NCBI GenBank assembly: GCA_964614915.1 | Contig: CAZTNC010000006.1 | Span: 1 to 64,000 of the forward strand | Reading direction: 5' to 3' | From: WTFY01 sp964614915 | Lineage (GTDB): Bacteria > Pseudomonadota > Gammaproteobacteria > UBA4575 | Length of the DNA stretch: 64,000 nt | Shown here: one piece after another, positions 15,142 to 24,483 of the stretch | Layout of the letters: every line of letters starts with the position of its first letter | Numbering within the stretch: the stretch's first letter is position 1 | Position numbers and translations under genes: made by a program | The notes under the pieces: model-generated | Databases searched by the model: none | Seen by the model: only the letters and a program-made list of their open reading frames with translations | Told to the model about the DNA's origin: nothing

Positions 15142-17298
15142 GTGAACGACCGTGTCATCCCTTGGTTTGTGGCTATTATAGCCTGCCTGCTCGGAGCATG
15201 CAGCGAAGGCGCGTGGAACAATCCCTACCCGAATGGGGAGAAAGCCTCGAATGTCATTTACTCCTCATTCAGTGAACGCCCCAAGCACCTTGACCCTGTC
15301 AGGTCCTACAGTTCGAACGAGTACCAGTTCATCGCACAAATCTACGAGCCGCCGTTGCAGTACCACTATCTTGCACGTCCGTACAAGCTGATCCCCCTGA
15401 CCGCCACGCAACTGCCGCAGGTGCGCTACCTGGATGCAGCCAGCCGGCCGGTACCCAGGCAGCAGCATGAATCCATCGCCTTTTCCGAGTACATCGTTTC
15501 CATACAACCAGGCATCCGCTACCAACCCCACCCGGCCCTGGCAAAAGACGCACAGGGCAATGCCCGCTATCTTCACCTGAATGCCGGGGACCTGAAAGGT
15601 ATTCACGTGCTGGGTGATTTCACGGTGACCGGTACGCGGGAACTGACCGCAGCCGACTACGTGTACCAGATCAAGCGCATTGCCAGCCCTTACCTGCATT
15701 CGCCGATTGCCGGAGTCATGCGGGAATACATTGTCGGCTTCGATGCATTCCGCAAGCAGGTGGGTGAGCGTTACGGCAACAGTCCGAAGGGGGTCTGGCA
15801 GGACCTGAGAGACATTGATTTTGCTGGCCTGTCGGTGGATGACCGCTATACCTACCGTATCCGCATCCACGGTGAGTATCCGCAACTGGTGTACTGGCTG
15901 GCCATGCCGTTTTTCGCACCGATGCCCTGGGAGGCCGAAAAATTCTACAGCCAGGCCGGGATGGAGGAGCGCAATATCACGTTGAACTGGTACCCGGTGG
16001 GCACCGGGCCTTTCATGCTCACTGAAAACAATCCGAACCTGCGCATGGTGATGGAGAAAAACCCGAACTTCCATGGAGAGCAGTACCCCGTCTATGGAGA
16101 GCCGCAAGACCTGGAAAACGGCCTGCTGGACGATGCTGGAAAAGCGCTGCCACTGGTGCACAAGGCGGTCTACAGCCTGGAAAAAGAGAATATCCCGTAC
16201 TGGAACAAGTTCCTGCAGGGATACTACGATGCCTCCGGAGTTTCCTCGGACAGCTTCGACCAGGCCATTCAGTTCAGTTCGCAAGGTGATGTTCAGCTCA
16301 CCGAGATGATGCAGGCCAAGGATATCCATCTGGAAACCTCGGTGAGAACCTCCATCCTGTATATGGGCTTCAACATGCAGGATCCGGTGGTTGGCGGATT
16401 TTCCGAGCGTGCGCGCCTGCTGCGCCGGGCCATCTCCATCGCCGTGGATTACGAGGAATATATCTCCATCTTTGCCAATGGTCGGGGCATTCCGGCTCAG
16501 GGGCCGGTCCCTCCGGGGATTTTCGGCAACATCGAGGGCGAGGCCGGAATCAATCCCTACGTCTATGACTGGGTGGATGGAGAGCCAAAGAGGAAGGACC
16601 TCGGGAAAGCCCGACGGTTGATGGCCGAGGCCGGTTACGAGGACGGCATCGACCGGGCGTCCGGTAAACCCCTGGTTTTGTATTTCGATACCCCCGGCGC
16701 TGGCCCGGGAGCCAAGGCACACTTCAGTTGGATGCGCAAGCAATACCAGAAACTTGGCATCCAGCTGGTAATCCGTGCCACCGACTACAACCGCTTTCAG
16801 GAGAAAATGCGCAAGGGCACCGGTCAGATCTTCCAGTGGGGCTGGAATGCCGACTATCCGGATCCCGAAAATTTCTTTTTCCTGCTGTATGGGCCGAATG
16901 CCAAGGCCAAGCACGGTGGCGAGAACGCTGCGAACTACCAGAACCCGGAGTTTGACCAACTGTTCGAACAGATGAAAAATATCGAGAACGGCCCGGTGCG
17001 CCTGGAAATCATCCGGGAAATGACCCGGATCCTGCAGCGGGATGCCCCGTGGTTATGGGGGCATCATCCCAAGGCATTTTCGCTTTTTCATAGCTGGTAC
17101 AAGAACGTCAAGCCCAACCTGATGGCCAACAACCTTCTGAAATACAAGCGTGTGGACGGTGAGATCAGGGATATGAAGCGTGCAGAATGGAACCGGCCCA
17201 ATTACTGGCCCCTGGTCATCCTGTTCTTGCTGCTGCTGGTCTCATTCATCCCGGCCGCGATCGGGTTTTACCGGCGTGAACACGGTACCCTGAAATGA
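15142..17298 (+). CDS. Peptide ABC transporter substrate-binding lipoprotein, YejA-like
   Basis: The 718-residue product belongs to the SBP_bac_5 (DppA/OppA/YejA) family that captures oligopeptides in the periplasm. It starts with GTG. A signal peptide ends in a lipobox, LLGAC, with the lipidated Cys near residue 20. The long extracytoplasmic domain includes DLRDIDFAGLSVDDRYTYRI and FQWGWNADYPDPENFFFLLY, typical of the family. Unusually, a strongly hydrophobic segment (WPLVILFLLLLVSFIPAAIGF, about 688-709) followed by RREHG lies at the C-terminus, so the protein appears anchored to the inner membrane at both ends. Its stop overlaps the next permease start by four bases (ATGA). Peptide specificity is inferred. 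Confidence 0.85.
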   Translation: MNDRVIPWFVAIIACLLGACSEGAWNNPYPNGEKASNVIYSSFSERPKHLDPVRSYSSNEYQFIAQIYEPPLQYHYLARPYKLIPLTATQLPQVRYLDAASRPVPRQQHESIAFSEYIVSIQPGIRYQPHPALAKDAQGNARYLHLNAGDLKGIHVLGDFTVTGTRELTAADYVYQIKRIASPYLHSPIAGVMREYIVGFDAFRKQVGERYGNSPKGVWQDLRDIDFAGLSVDDRYTYRIRIHGEYPQLVYWLAMPFFAPMPWEAEKFYSQAGMEERNITLNWYPVGTGPFMLTENNPNLRMVMEKNPNFHGEQYPVYGEPQDLENGLLDDAGKALPLVHKAVYSLEKENIPYWNKFLQGYYDASGVSSDSFDQAIQFSSQGDVQLTEMMQAKDIHLETSVRTSILYMGFNMQDPVVGGFSERARLLRRAISIAVDYEEYISIFANGRGIPAQGPVPPGIFGNIEGEAGINPYVYDWVDGEPKRKDLGKARRLMAEAGYEDGIDRASGKPLVLYFDTPGAGPGAKAHFSWMRKQYQKLGIQLVIRATDYNRFQEKMRKGTGQIFQWGWNADYPDPENFFFLLYGPNAKAKHGGENAANYQNPEFDQLFEQMKNIENGPVRLEIIREMTRILQRDAPWLWGHHPKAFSLFHSWYKNVKPNLMANNLLKYKRVDGEIRDMKRAEWNRPNYWPLVILFLLLLVSFIPAAIGFYRREHGTLK

Positions 17299-18272
17299 TT
17301 GCCTATATCATCCGCCGTGCCCTGTACGCCATACCGATCCTGGTGGGGGTCAACATCATCACTTTCCTGCTGTTCTTCGTGGTCAATACGCCCGATGACA
17401 TGGCGCGCATGTTCCTGGGGCAAAAACACGTCACCGAAGTACAGATCGAGGACTGGAAGACCGAGCGGGGCTATCATCATCCGCTGTTCTACAATGCCGA
17501 CGCAGAGGGCGTGGACAGCATCAAGGAAACCATTTTCTACACCAAGTCGCTGCGCCTGTTTGTTTTCGATTTCGGGCGTTCTGACAGCGGCCGGGATATC
17601 AGTTTCGATATCAGCCAGCGCATGTGGCCGAGCCTTGCCATTGCGATCCCGCAACTGCTTATCGGCCTGCTGATCGCGATCACCTTTGCCCTGCTGATTG
17701 CCTTTTTCCGGGCCACATACATCGATTACTGGGCCGTGGTCATCTGCGTGGCCCTGATGTCGATCTCCAGCCTGTTCTACATCATCGGCGGGCAGTTTGT
17801 CATGGGCAAGCTGCTGATGGTGGTGCCGATTTCCGGATTTGAAAGCGGGATTTTCGGGATCAAGTTCCTGATCCTGCCGGTGTTGATCGGCGTGATCGGC
17901 GGCATCGGCTCGAGCACCCGCTGGTACCGCACGATCTTCCTCGAGGAGATGAGCAAGGACTATGTGCGTACCGTGCGGGCCAAGGGCATCGCCGAGCAGA
18001 CGGTACTGTTCAGACACGTGCTGAGAAATGCACTGATCCCGATCCTTACCGGCGTGGTGGTCATTTTGCCGCTGCTGTTCATGGGTAGCCTGATCACCGA
18101 ATCATTCTTCGGCATTCCCGGGCTCGGGAGCTATACCATCGATGCGATCAACCGGCAGGATTTTGCAATCGTGCGCTCCATGGTCTTTCTGGGCGCGGTG
18201 CTGTACATCATCGGCTTACTGCTGACGGATATCTCCTACACGATCGTCGACCCCAGAGTCAGGCTGAGTTGA
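17295..18272 (+). CDS. Peptide ABC transporter permease, YejB/DppB-like
   Basis: The 325-residue inner-membrane permease has about six transmembrane segments. It begins MIAYIIRRALYAIPILVGVN, the usual start of the DppB/OppB/YejB group. A long periplasmic loop lies between the first two helices (residues ~35-110). The EAA-type cytoplasmic loop that contacts the ATPase is visible as YVRTVRAKGIAEQ followed by FRHVLRNALIPI near residues 222-250, with the final GSLITESFFGIPGLG. It overlaps the binding protein gene by four bases and the next permease follows directly, so the genes are translationally coupled. Confidence 0.92.
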   Translation: MIAYIIRRALYAIPILVGVNIITFLLFFVVNTPDDMARMFLGQKHVTEVQIEDWKTERGYHHPLFYNADAEGVDSIKETIFYTKSLRLFVFDFGRSDSGRDISFDISQRMWPSLAIAIPQLLIGLLIAITFALLIAFFRATYIDYWAVVICVALMSISSLFYIIGGQFVMGKLLMVVPISGFESGIFGIKFLILPVLIGVIGGIGSSTRWYRTIFLEEMSKDYVRTVRAKGIAEQTVLFRHVLRNALIPILTGVVVILPLLFMGSLITESFFGIPGLGSYTIDAINRQDFAIVRSMVFLGAVLYIIGLLLTDISYTIVDPRVRLS

Positions 18273-18274
18273 CC

Positions 18275-19690
18275 ATGTTCCCAGGCAAGCCGGTTTTTCT
18301 GCTCACCGATATCCTGATTTTCGTGCTGGTGCTGAGCATCGTCTCGTTTTTTGCCTACGCCATGCGCAGGCCGCATCTTCGCCAGCCCTGGAGCCAGGTG
18401 GTGCGCAGCCGTGCCGGTGTCATTTCCATGACTGTCCTGTCGGTGTACGTGGCGATCGCGTTGCTGGACTCGCTGCATTTTCATCCAGTACTGGAGAACA
18501 CGGCTGCCAGCTCCACAGAGGTGCAGTACAGCGGCGAGGTGATCAGTGTCTTTGACCAGCTGGTGTCAGATCTGCGGGCAAGTACCGAAAAGACCTACTC
18601 GGCCCCGTTTGCCGCCCACCTGTACGCCAAGGAAACCGTGCAGCTGGCGGATGGCTCGCGCGAGCGGGTCTACCCGCGCCTTGAGTGGGGGGCGGCCCAC
18701 CTTGAAGAGCCCGAAACGCAAAAGACTGCGGACATCCTTGGACTGGCCATGATGGGTGCGCTCAAGGCTGTAGCCGTGTGGGCCGTGCTGCTGGTGCTGT
18801 GGGCGCTGTACCTGTCTGTCAGGACCACACGCCCGTTCCCGGTAGCATTGCGCACCCTGTTCGACGGGCGTTCGGAAGTGCCCTGGAGGACCGTGAGTAT
18901 GACGCTCGGGGTCGTGCTGCTGGTATTGCTGGTCGGTGCCGAGTGGGCTTCGAAATACCATGTGCTGGGCACCGACAAGGTGGGCGAGGATGTCCTGTAC
19001 CAGGCGCTCAAGAGCATCCGCACCGGCGTGGTGATCGGCACGCTGACCACCCTGCTGATGGTGCCTTTTGCGATCGTGCTCGGGATCATGGCCGGCTTTT
19101 TCCGCGGCTGGATCGATGACGCGATCCAGTATACCTACACCACTCTCAATTCCGTGCCGGGCGTGCTGCTGATCGCCGCTGCCGTGCTCATGCTGAACGT
19201 GTACATGAGCAAGCATGCCGAGGCGTTTGCAAGCCTGACCCAGCGCGCCGACATGCGCCTGCTGTTCCTGTGCCTGATCCTCGGGCTGACCAGCTGGACC
19301 GGTTTGTGCCGGCTGTTGCGTGCGGAAACGCTGAAGCTGCGCGCCGTGGATTTCGTGCAGGCGGCCACCGCCTTCGGGGTGGGCCCTATGCAGACCATAT
19401 TCCGGCACATCCTGCCGAATGTGATGCACATCGTCCTGATCACACTGGTTCTGGATTTCAGCGGGCTGGTGCTGGCCGAGGCGGTACTGTCCTACATCAA
19501 CATCGGGGTGGATCCGACCATGAACAGCTGGGGCAACATGATCAACAGTGCCCGCCTGGAGATGGCCCGCGAGCCCCTCGTCTGGTGGTCCCTGGCGGCT
19601 TCACTGTTTTTCATGTTTACCCTGGTGCTGTTTGCGAACCTGTTTGCCGACGTGGTGCGCGATGCGCTCGACCCGCGCGTGTCCAGATAG
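18275..19690 (+). CDS. Peptide ABC transporter permease, YejE/DppC-like
   Basis: The 471-residue permease is longer than usual (YejE-type proteins are about 340). The first ~180 residues hold two early hydrophobic segments and an extracytoplasmic region of about 80 residues. Another hydrophobic pair follows, and then the canonical DppC core: HVLGTDKVGEDVLYQALKSI, several helices, the EAA loop VQAATAFGVGPMQTIFRHIL, and LAEAVLSYINIGV. I prefer the ATG at 18275. A TTG at 18269 overlapping the previous stop is possible, and neither has a strong ribosome binding site. The dual-domain ATPase gene follows after two bases. Confidence 0.9.
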   Translation: MFPGKPVFLLTDILIFVLVLSIVSFFAYAMRRPHLRQPWSQVVRSRAGVISMTVLSVYVAIALLDSLHFHPVLENTAASSTEVQYSGEVISVFDQLVSDLRASTEKTYSAPFAAHLYAKETVQLADGSRERVYPRLEWGAAHLEEPETQKTADILGLAMMGALKAVAVWAVLLVLWALYLSVRTTRPFPVALRTLFDGRSEVPWRTVSMTLGVVLLVLLVGAEWASKYHVLGTDKVGEDVLYQALKSIRTGVVIGTLTTLLMVPFAIVLGIMAGFFRGWIDDAIQYTYTTLNSVPGVLLIAAAVLMLNVYMSKHAEAFASLTQRADMRLLFLCLILGLTSWTGLCRLLRAETLKLRAVDFVQAATAFGVGPMQTIFRHILPNVMHIVLITLVLDFSGLVLAEAVLSYINIGVDPTMNSWGNMINSARLEMAREPLVWWSLAASLFFMFTLVLFANLFADVVRDALDPRVSR

Positions 19691-19692
19691 CC

Positions 19693-21357
19693 ATGTCCAG
19701 CGCTCTCCTGCAAGTACACCAGTTGACGACGGAATTCCGAACCAGCCGTCGCATCCTCACGGCCGTAAACGAGGTCAGTTTCGAGATCCGGGAAGGGCAG
19801 ACGTTTGCCCTGGTCGGGGAGTCGGGCAGTGGCAAGTCGGTCACGGCCCTGTCCGTCATCCGCCTGCTGCCTGAGGCTGCCAGGCTGGTGTCGGGGAGCA
19901 TTCATTTTGAAGGCCGGGATTTGCTGGCACTGCCCGAACGCGAGATGCGGGACATCCGGGGCAGTGGTATTTCCATGATCTTCCAGGAGCCGATGACCTC
20001 GTTGAATCCGGTGGTCAAGGTAGGCAAGCAGATCACAGAGGTGCTGATGCGCCACCAGAACATGTCCGCGAAACAGGCCCGCGAACGGGCCCTGGACCTG
20101 CTCGATGCGGTCCGGATCCCCCAGCCTTCCTACACCATTGATACCTACGCCCATGAACTATCCGGGGGCATGAAACAGCGGGTCATGATTGCAATTGCAC
20201 TGGCCTGCAAGCCCCGGCTGCTGATTGCCGACGAGCCCACGACTGCGCTGGATGTGACGATCCAGGCACAGGTGCTGGATCTCATCAACGACCTGCAGGA
20301 GCAATTCGGAATGGCGATCCTGTTTATTACCCATGACCTGGCTGTCGTCAAACAGGTGGCAGACCATATTGCAGTCATGAAGGAAGGTGTGATCGTTGAG
20401 CAGTCCAGCAACGAGGTGTTTTTTTCCGCACCACAGCACGCCTACAGCTGGGATTTGTTTGCGGCGCTGCCTGCCATGGAGAAACGTGGCAGGCCACTGC
20501 TCGCGCGCAATCACGATTCGCACCAGCCCATATCTGCAGATGCGGCAGAAAATGACACCTTGCAGGTCCGTGACCTGGCCGTGTATTTCCCCATTCGCAA
20601 GGGCCTGTTCAAGCGCACCGTCGGCCACGTCAAGGCCGTGGATGGCGTTTCTTTGGAAATCCCGCCCGGTAAGACGGTCGCCCTGGTCGGGGAGTCGGGC
20701 AGCGGCAAGACAACCGTCGGCAAGAGCATCTTGCGCCTGATCCAGCCAACCCTGGGTGAGGTGACCTACCAGGGGCTGCGCTTGCACGAAATCGACCGCA
20801 GCCAGTTACTGGAGCAGCGAGCGAATCTCCAGATCGTTTTCCAGGACCCCTATTCCTCAATGAACCCGCGCATGCTGGTCGGGCAGATCATCGAGGAGGG
20901 CATCAAGGCCCTGAACGTGATTGTAGACGCCGAGGCTCGCAGGCAGCGGGTGCTGGAGTTGCTCGAGCAAGTGGGCCTGGACAAGGATGCCCATCTGCGT
21001 TATCCGCATGAATTTTCCGGCGGGCAGCGCCAGCGTATATGCATTGCCCGTGCACTGGCAGTCAATCCGAAGATCATTATCTGCGACGAGCCCACCAGCG
21101 CCCTGGATGTTTCCGTACAAGCACAGATTCTCGACTTGCTGAATCATCTGCAGACGCGCTACGGGATCAGTTACCTGTTTATTACCCACAACATGTCCGT
21201 GGTAGCCTATTTTGCAGACCGGGTCGCGGTCATGTACCAGGGCAGGATTGTCGAGCAGGGGGAGGTGGAGCAGGTGCTGGGCAACCCCCAGCACGAGTAT
21301 ACGAAACGCCTGCTGAGCGCGGTGCCCAAACTGGTGCCTCCTGTGCGGGCGGCATGA
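19693..21357 (+). CDS. Dual-domain peptide ABC transporter ATPase, YejF-like
   Basis: The 554-residue protein contains two complete ABC ATPase domains in one chain, as in YejF. The first has Walker A GESGSGKS at 42-49, signature LSGGMKQRV and Walker B LLIADEPTTALD. The second has GESGSGKT near 334-341, FSGGQRQRI and IIICDEPTSALD. Both carry the oligopeptide-transporter FQEP/FQDP Q-loops and ITHDL/ITHNM switch histidines. This single polypeptide replaces the DppD-DppF pair. The ATG at 19693 lies two bases after the permease stop; the frame is open further upstream inside the permease gene, but that part is a shadow. It energises the three preceding gene products. The substrate, perhaps short peptides or microcin-C-like compounds, is inferred from homology. 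Confidence 0.93.
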   Translation: MSSALLQVHQLTTEFRTSRRILTAVNEVSFEIREGQTFALVGESGSGKSVTALSVIRLLPEAARLVSGSIHFEGRDLLALPEREMRDIRGSGISMIFQEPMTSLNPVVKVGKQITEVLMRHQNMSAKQARERALDLLDAVRIPQPSYTIDTYAHELSGGMKQRVMIAIALACKPRLLIADEPTTALDVTIQAQVLDLINDLQEQFGMAILFITHDLAVVKQVADHIAVMKEGVIVEQSSNEVFFSAPQHAYSWDLFAALPAMEKRGRPLLARNHDSHQPISADAAENDTLQVRDLAVYFPIRKGLFKRTVGHVKAVDGVSLEIPPGKTVALVGESGSGKTTVGKSILRLIQPTLGEVTYQGLRLHEIDRSQLLEQRANLQIVFQDPYSSMNPRMLVGQIIEEGIKALNVIVDAEARRQRVLELLEQVGLDKDAHLRYPHEFSGGQRQRICIARALAVNPKIIICDEPTSALDVSVQAQILDLLNHLQTRYGISYLFITHNMSVVAYFADRVAVMYQGRIVEQGEVEQVLGNPQHEYTKRLLSAVPKLVPPVRAA

Positions 21358-21488
21358 TCTCCCGGTGCTGTCACCGACAGCCCCCGGCAAGTTGATTCAC
21401 CGGGATGGCTCCACTACGATGAATGGCGGACGATACATGCGGCTTGCGATGCCATGTGGGCCGTTTCGGGAAACAAGGAGACAATGGC

Positions 21489-22352
21489 ATGAGATCAGGA
21501 TTACATAGGGCAGGCGGGGTGGTCCTGCTGGGACTGGGTGTGCTGCTGGGTACACCGAGCATGGCGGATGATGCACGGCATTCGGGCTGGTACGTGGGGG
21601 CTGGTCTTGGAGTGAACTGGATGTCCGATGCGGACCAGGCCGGCTACAACCGTGACACGATCTGTTATCCCGTGGATGACTGCACCAACAAGGACACCAT
21701 TGACGGCTATCGCTGGTTTTATGATCTGGATATGGACCGTGGCAACATGTTTGAACTGGTCGTTGGCCGGGGATTTGGCAATATTCGCCTGGAGTTGTCC
21801 GCGAACCGGCGCGAAAACGACATTGATCAGGAGTTTGCCGATATTACCTACTACGACGGGACGCAAATACTGTCGGATTCCATGAGCAACTACACCAGTT
21901 CGAGCGAGTTCTCCATCGACCGATTGAGAACACAAACCCTGCAACTGAATGCCTACTACGATTTCCCGCTTGCGCACCCCCGGGTGACCCCGTACGCGGG
22001 GGTTGGCCTTGGCATGTCCCATGTCAAGCTCTACGGGCTGTATTTCCGGGGCGAGTACTCATGCACCAGCGGGTGTGATGCCGATCTATCTCCTCCGGAA
22101 GCCTACAATTCATGGCAGGACGAGGACCTGAGTGACACCGTATTTTCTTGGCACCTGCATGCCGGGGCGGACTACAGTCTGGGGGACAGGCTGCTGCTGG
22201 GCCTGAAGCTGACCTACAGCGAGATGGATGACCTGCGCGACTCTGGGCGCTACATCGAGCATCCGATCCCCGATCAGCCCAACCATACCAAAATCAGCGA
22301 CATGGACCACTGGTCCCTGACGCTTGGCCTGAAGTACCTGCTAGGCGGCTGA
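21489..22352 (+). CDS. Outer-membrane beta-barrel protein
   Basis: The 287-residue product starts at the ATG at 21489, with AAGGAG eight bases upstream. It has a signal peptide to about residue 25 (ending PSMADD). The rest alternates polar and hydrophobic residues typical of an eight-stranded OmpA/OmpW-like barrel: GWYVGAGLGVNWM near the start, repeated aromatic strand ends, and a final WSLTLGLKYLLGG ending in a turn instead of the usual terminal aromatic. Two close cysteine pairs (CYPVDDC and CTSGC) lie in predicted surface loops. It stands alone after the ABC operon and converges on the mltD-like gene. The function is unknown, and substrate or adhesion roles cannot be told from sequence. 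Confidence 0.7.
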   Translation: MRSGLHRAGGVVLLGLGVLLGTPSMADDARHSGWYVGAGLGVNWMSDADQAGYNRDTICYPVDDCTNKDTIDGYRWFYDLDMDRGNMFELVVGRGFGNIRLELSANRRENDIDQEFADITYYDGTQILSDSMSNYTSSSEFSIDRLRTQTLQLNAYYDFPLAHPRVTPYAGVGLGMSHVKLYGLYFRGEYSCTSGCDADLSPPEAYNSWQDEDLSDTVFSWHLHAGADYSLGDRLLLGLKLTYSEMDDLRDSGRYIEHPIPDQPNHTKISDMDHWSLTLGLKYLLGG

Positions 22353-22384
22353 GGAACTGCCGCCCGTCTGGATTCGTTCCCCGG

Positions 22385-22406
22385 CCGTTTTGCACGGGCA
22401 AAACGG
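22385..22406. terminator. Hairpin between convergent genes
   Basis: CCGTTTTGC (22385-22393) and GCAAAACGG (22398-22406) form a perfect nine-base-pair stem with a four-base loop, between the outer-membrane protein and mltD-like stops. No T-run follows on either strand, so it is a hairpin of terminator-like position but not a classical intrinsic terminator. Confidence 0.4.
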
Positions 22407-22417
22407 GGCGGATCACA

Positions 22418-23572
22418 TCAGTGTGGAATGATCAGGGTCTTGCCCGCTAGGATCAGGGAGCTTGTCAGTTTGTTTGCCCTGCGCAGGGCCGATACCGTAG
22501 TCCCGTAACGCACTGCAATGACGCTCAGCGACTCGCCACGCGCGATCCTGTGTTTGTACCAGCGGGGTTCCTCGGGCAGGCGCTCCATCACCGATGCGAC
22601 CAGTTCGGTTTTTTGCCGGGGTACCAGCATGCGATAGCCTCGTGGCAGCGGGTAATGAAGATGCTGCATGGCCGGATTCAGTTTGCGCAATTCACCGGAA
22701 GAGACGTCCGCTGACTTGAAGAGTTTTGCGGGCGAGATACGTTTTTTGGTTTCCAGGATTTCCAGGTGTGGAGCATCGGCCACCGGATACAGCAGTGTGC
22801 GGCTCAAACGGGGGTCCGCGACGATGGCACAGAACGCCAGCAGTTTGGGCACATATTCGCGGGTTTCACGGGACACTGCCAAATTCCAGTAATCCCCAGC
22901 GCGGACCGCAGCTGCACTGGAGCGCAACACCTTTTTGAGGCGGTTGGGCCCGGTGTTGTATGCCATCAATGCCAGTAACCAGTCCTGGTCGAATTCCGCA
23001 TGCAACTCCTCAAGGTAGTCGAGTGCTGCCATGGTGGAGGCGTGGATGTCATAGCGCGCGTCATAACAGCAGGTGCGTTTCAGGCGGAATTGCCTGGCCG
23101 TCTGGGAGGTGAACTGCCACAGCCCAGTGGCCTTGCTGCGTGATCGGGCCAGCGGATAATAGCCACTCTCGATAAAGGGCAGGATCGCAAGCTCAGACGG
23201 TAGGTTGCGCCGCTCGATCTCGTCCAGGATGAAATAAATAAAGGGCTCGGAGCGTTGTGAGGTGACCAGCAGCAGACGCTCCCGTTGCAGGTATCTTTGT
23301 TTTTGGGCAGCTACCCGGGGGTCGTCGTAAAGGTGCGAAAAGGTAAAGTTTCGTGCAATGCGCTGCCAGATCAGTAGTGGGCCATCATCGGTTTCCTGCA
23401 CCATCCGGGGAGAGCCGGCGACGGCCGGTTCCGGGATGTTTTCGACCCGGGAGGGGGCCTGAGCCCCTGCGGGTATTTTTTCGGTAAGGGAGTCGGCAGA
23501 AGGGGACAGCCCGGAGCAGGCAGTGAAAAAAAGCGTTGAAGCTGCGAGCAGCAGGCAGGCTTGACTTTTCAT
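22418..23572 (-). CDS. mltD: Membrane-bound lytic murein transglycosylase D-like lipoprotein with LysM
   Basis: The enzyme cleaves peptidoglycan glycan strands to give 1,6-anhydro-muropeptides. The product is 384 residues from the ATG at 23572. A lipoprotein signal ends in FFTAC. The SLT catalytic domain has the glutamate in ILPFIESGYYPLARS and the following ATGLWQFTSQTARQF, then LMAYNTGPNRLKKVL. One LysM peptidoglycan-binding repeat (ARGESLSVIAVRYGTTVSAL) lies at the C-terminus; the E. coli homologue has more than one. The frame is open 160 codons further upstream without signal or conserved sequence, so that part is rejected. It is divergent from yafS-rnhA-dnaQ, as in E. coli, but gloB, which normally lies between, is absent. 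Confidence 0.88.
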   Translation of the reverse strand: MKSQACLLLAASTLFFTACSGLSPSADSLTEKIPAGAQAPSRVENIPEPAVAGSPRMVQETDDGPLLIWQRIARNFTFSHLYDDPRVAAQKQRYLQRERLLLVTSQRSEPFIYFILDEIERRNLPSELAILPFIESGYYPLARSRSKATGLWQFTSQTARQFRLKRTCCYDARYDIHASTMAALDYLEELHAEFDQDWLLALMAYNTGPNRLKKVLRSSAAAVRAGDYWNLAVSRETREYVPKLLAFCAIVADPRLSRTLLYPVADAPHLEILETKKRISPAKLFKSADVSSGELRKLNPAMQHLHYPLPRGYRMLVPRQKTELVASVMERLPEEPRWYKHRIARGESLSVIAVRYGTTVSALRRANKLTSSLILAGKTLIIPH

Positions 23573-23700
23573 GGACAAAAATGCATTCGGATACCGGCCA
23601 AAAGCCCTGATCACCCGGTTTAATAGCACGCATATAGTAAACGAATCTGCAGTCCTGTACACCTTGCGTAGCGATGGCCTTTTTAAGCTAGAATGAAGCG

Positions 23701-24483
23701 ATGCGAGAATCGGAACCACTGTATCCGGTGGAGGCCATCCGGGACCTGCAGGACTGGTACGCCAGCCCGGCTGGCGAACACCTGTACGAGGAACTGCAAG
23801 GCAGTCTGTCCGCGGTGTTGCCGGGACTGTTCGGCTACTACGCAGTGCAGGTCGGCGCACTGTCCAAAGAGGTTGACCTGTTACAGAGTAGCCGCATCGG
23901 GCGAAAGTTCTACATGACCCTGGAACCGTGCCAGGGCACGGTCTCGGCCAGCCCACTGGCCCTGCCTTTCCAGCATGATTCACTCGACCTGGTCGTCCTG
24001 CTGCATACCCTTGATTTCTCCTCTGACCCGCATCAGGTCCTGCGTGAGGCACATCGTGTGCTGATTTCCGAAGGTCATCTGGTGGTGATTGCCTTCAACC
24101 CGCTCAGCATGATGGGCCTGGGCAAGCTGGCACTGCTGCGCAGCCGAAAGGCCCCCTGGAATGGCCATTTTTATACAGCCAGGCGCCTCAGGGACTGGTT
24201 TTCCCTGCTGGACCTCGCAATCATGGAGACCCGGCATATCGGGCTGCGTCCTCCGGTTCGCAACCAGCGGGTGCAGCAGCGCCTGGGGTTTCTCGACCGT
24301 GCCAGCGATTACGGGCTGGCACGCCTTGGCGGCGTACAGATCTTCGTGGCCAAGAAACGGGTGCTGACACTGACTCCACGCCCACAGCCTTGGCGTGCGC
24401 CCAAACCGGTGTTGCCAGTGAACGTTGCAGAACCCTCCGCACGAGAAGCCAACCATGCCAGAGCGGGTCGATATTTACACTGA
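23701..24483 (+). CDS. YafS-like class I SAM-dependent methyltransferase
   Basis: The 260-residue protein is the methyltransferase found upstream of rnhA in many gammaproteobacteria (YafS in E. coli). The N-terminus PVEAIRDLQDWYASPAGEHLYEEL and the central PLALPFQHDSLDLVVLLHTLDF, followed by PHQVLREAHRVLISEGHLV, are a standard Methyltransf_11 pattern. The glycine-rich motif I is degenerate here (residues ~40-60, FGYYAVQVGALS), which is common in the family. Its target is not known. The C-terminal tail is basic and Pro-rich. Its end overlaps rnhA by 29 bases, so the two are co-transcribed. Confidence 0.8.
   Translation: MRESEPLYPVEAIRDLQDWYASPAGEHLYEELQGSLSAVLPGLFGYYAVQVGALSKEVDLLQSSRIGRKFYMTLEPCQGTVSASPLALPFQHDSLDLVVLLHTLDFSSDPHQVLREAHRVLISEGHLVVIAFNPLSMMGLGKLALLRSRKAPWNGHFYTARRLRDWFSLLDLAIMETRHIGLRPPVRNQRVQQRLGFLDRASDYGLARLGGVQIFVAKKRVLTLTPRPQPWRAPKPVLPVNVAEPSAREANHARAGRYLH

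Noticed and set aside
15265..16959. 564-codon minus-strand frame
   Set aside because: Antisense shadow of the YejA-like binding protein gene; no motif or ribosome binding site.
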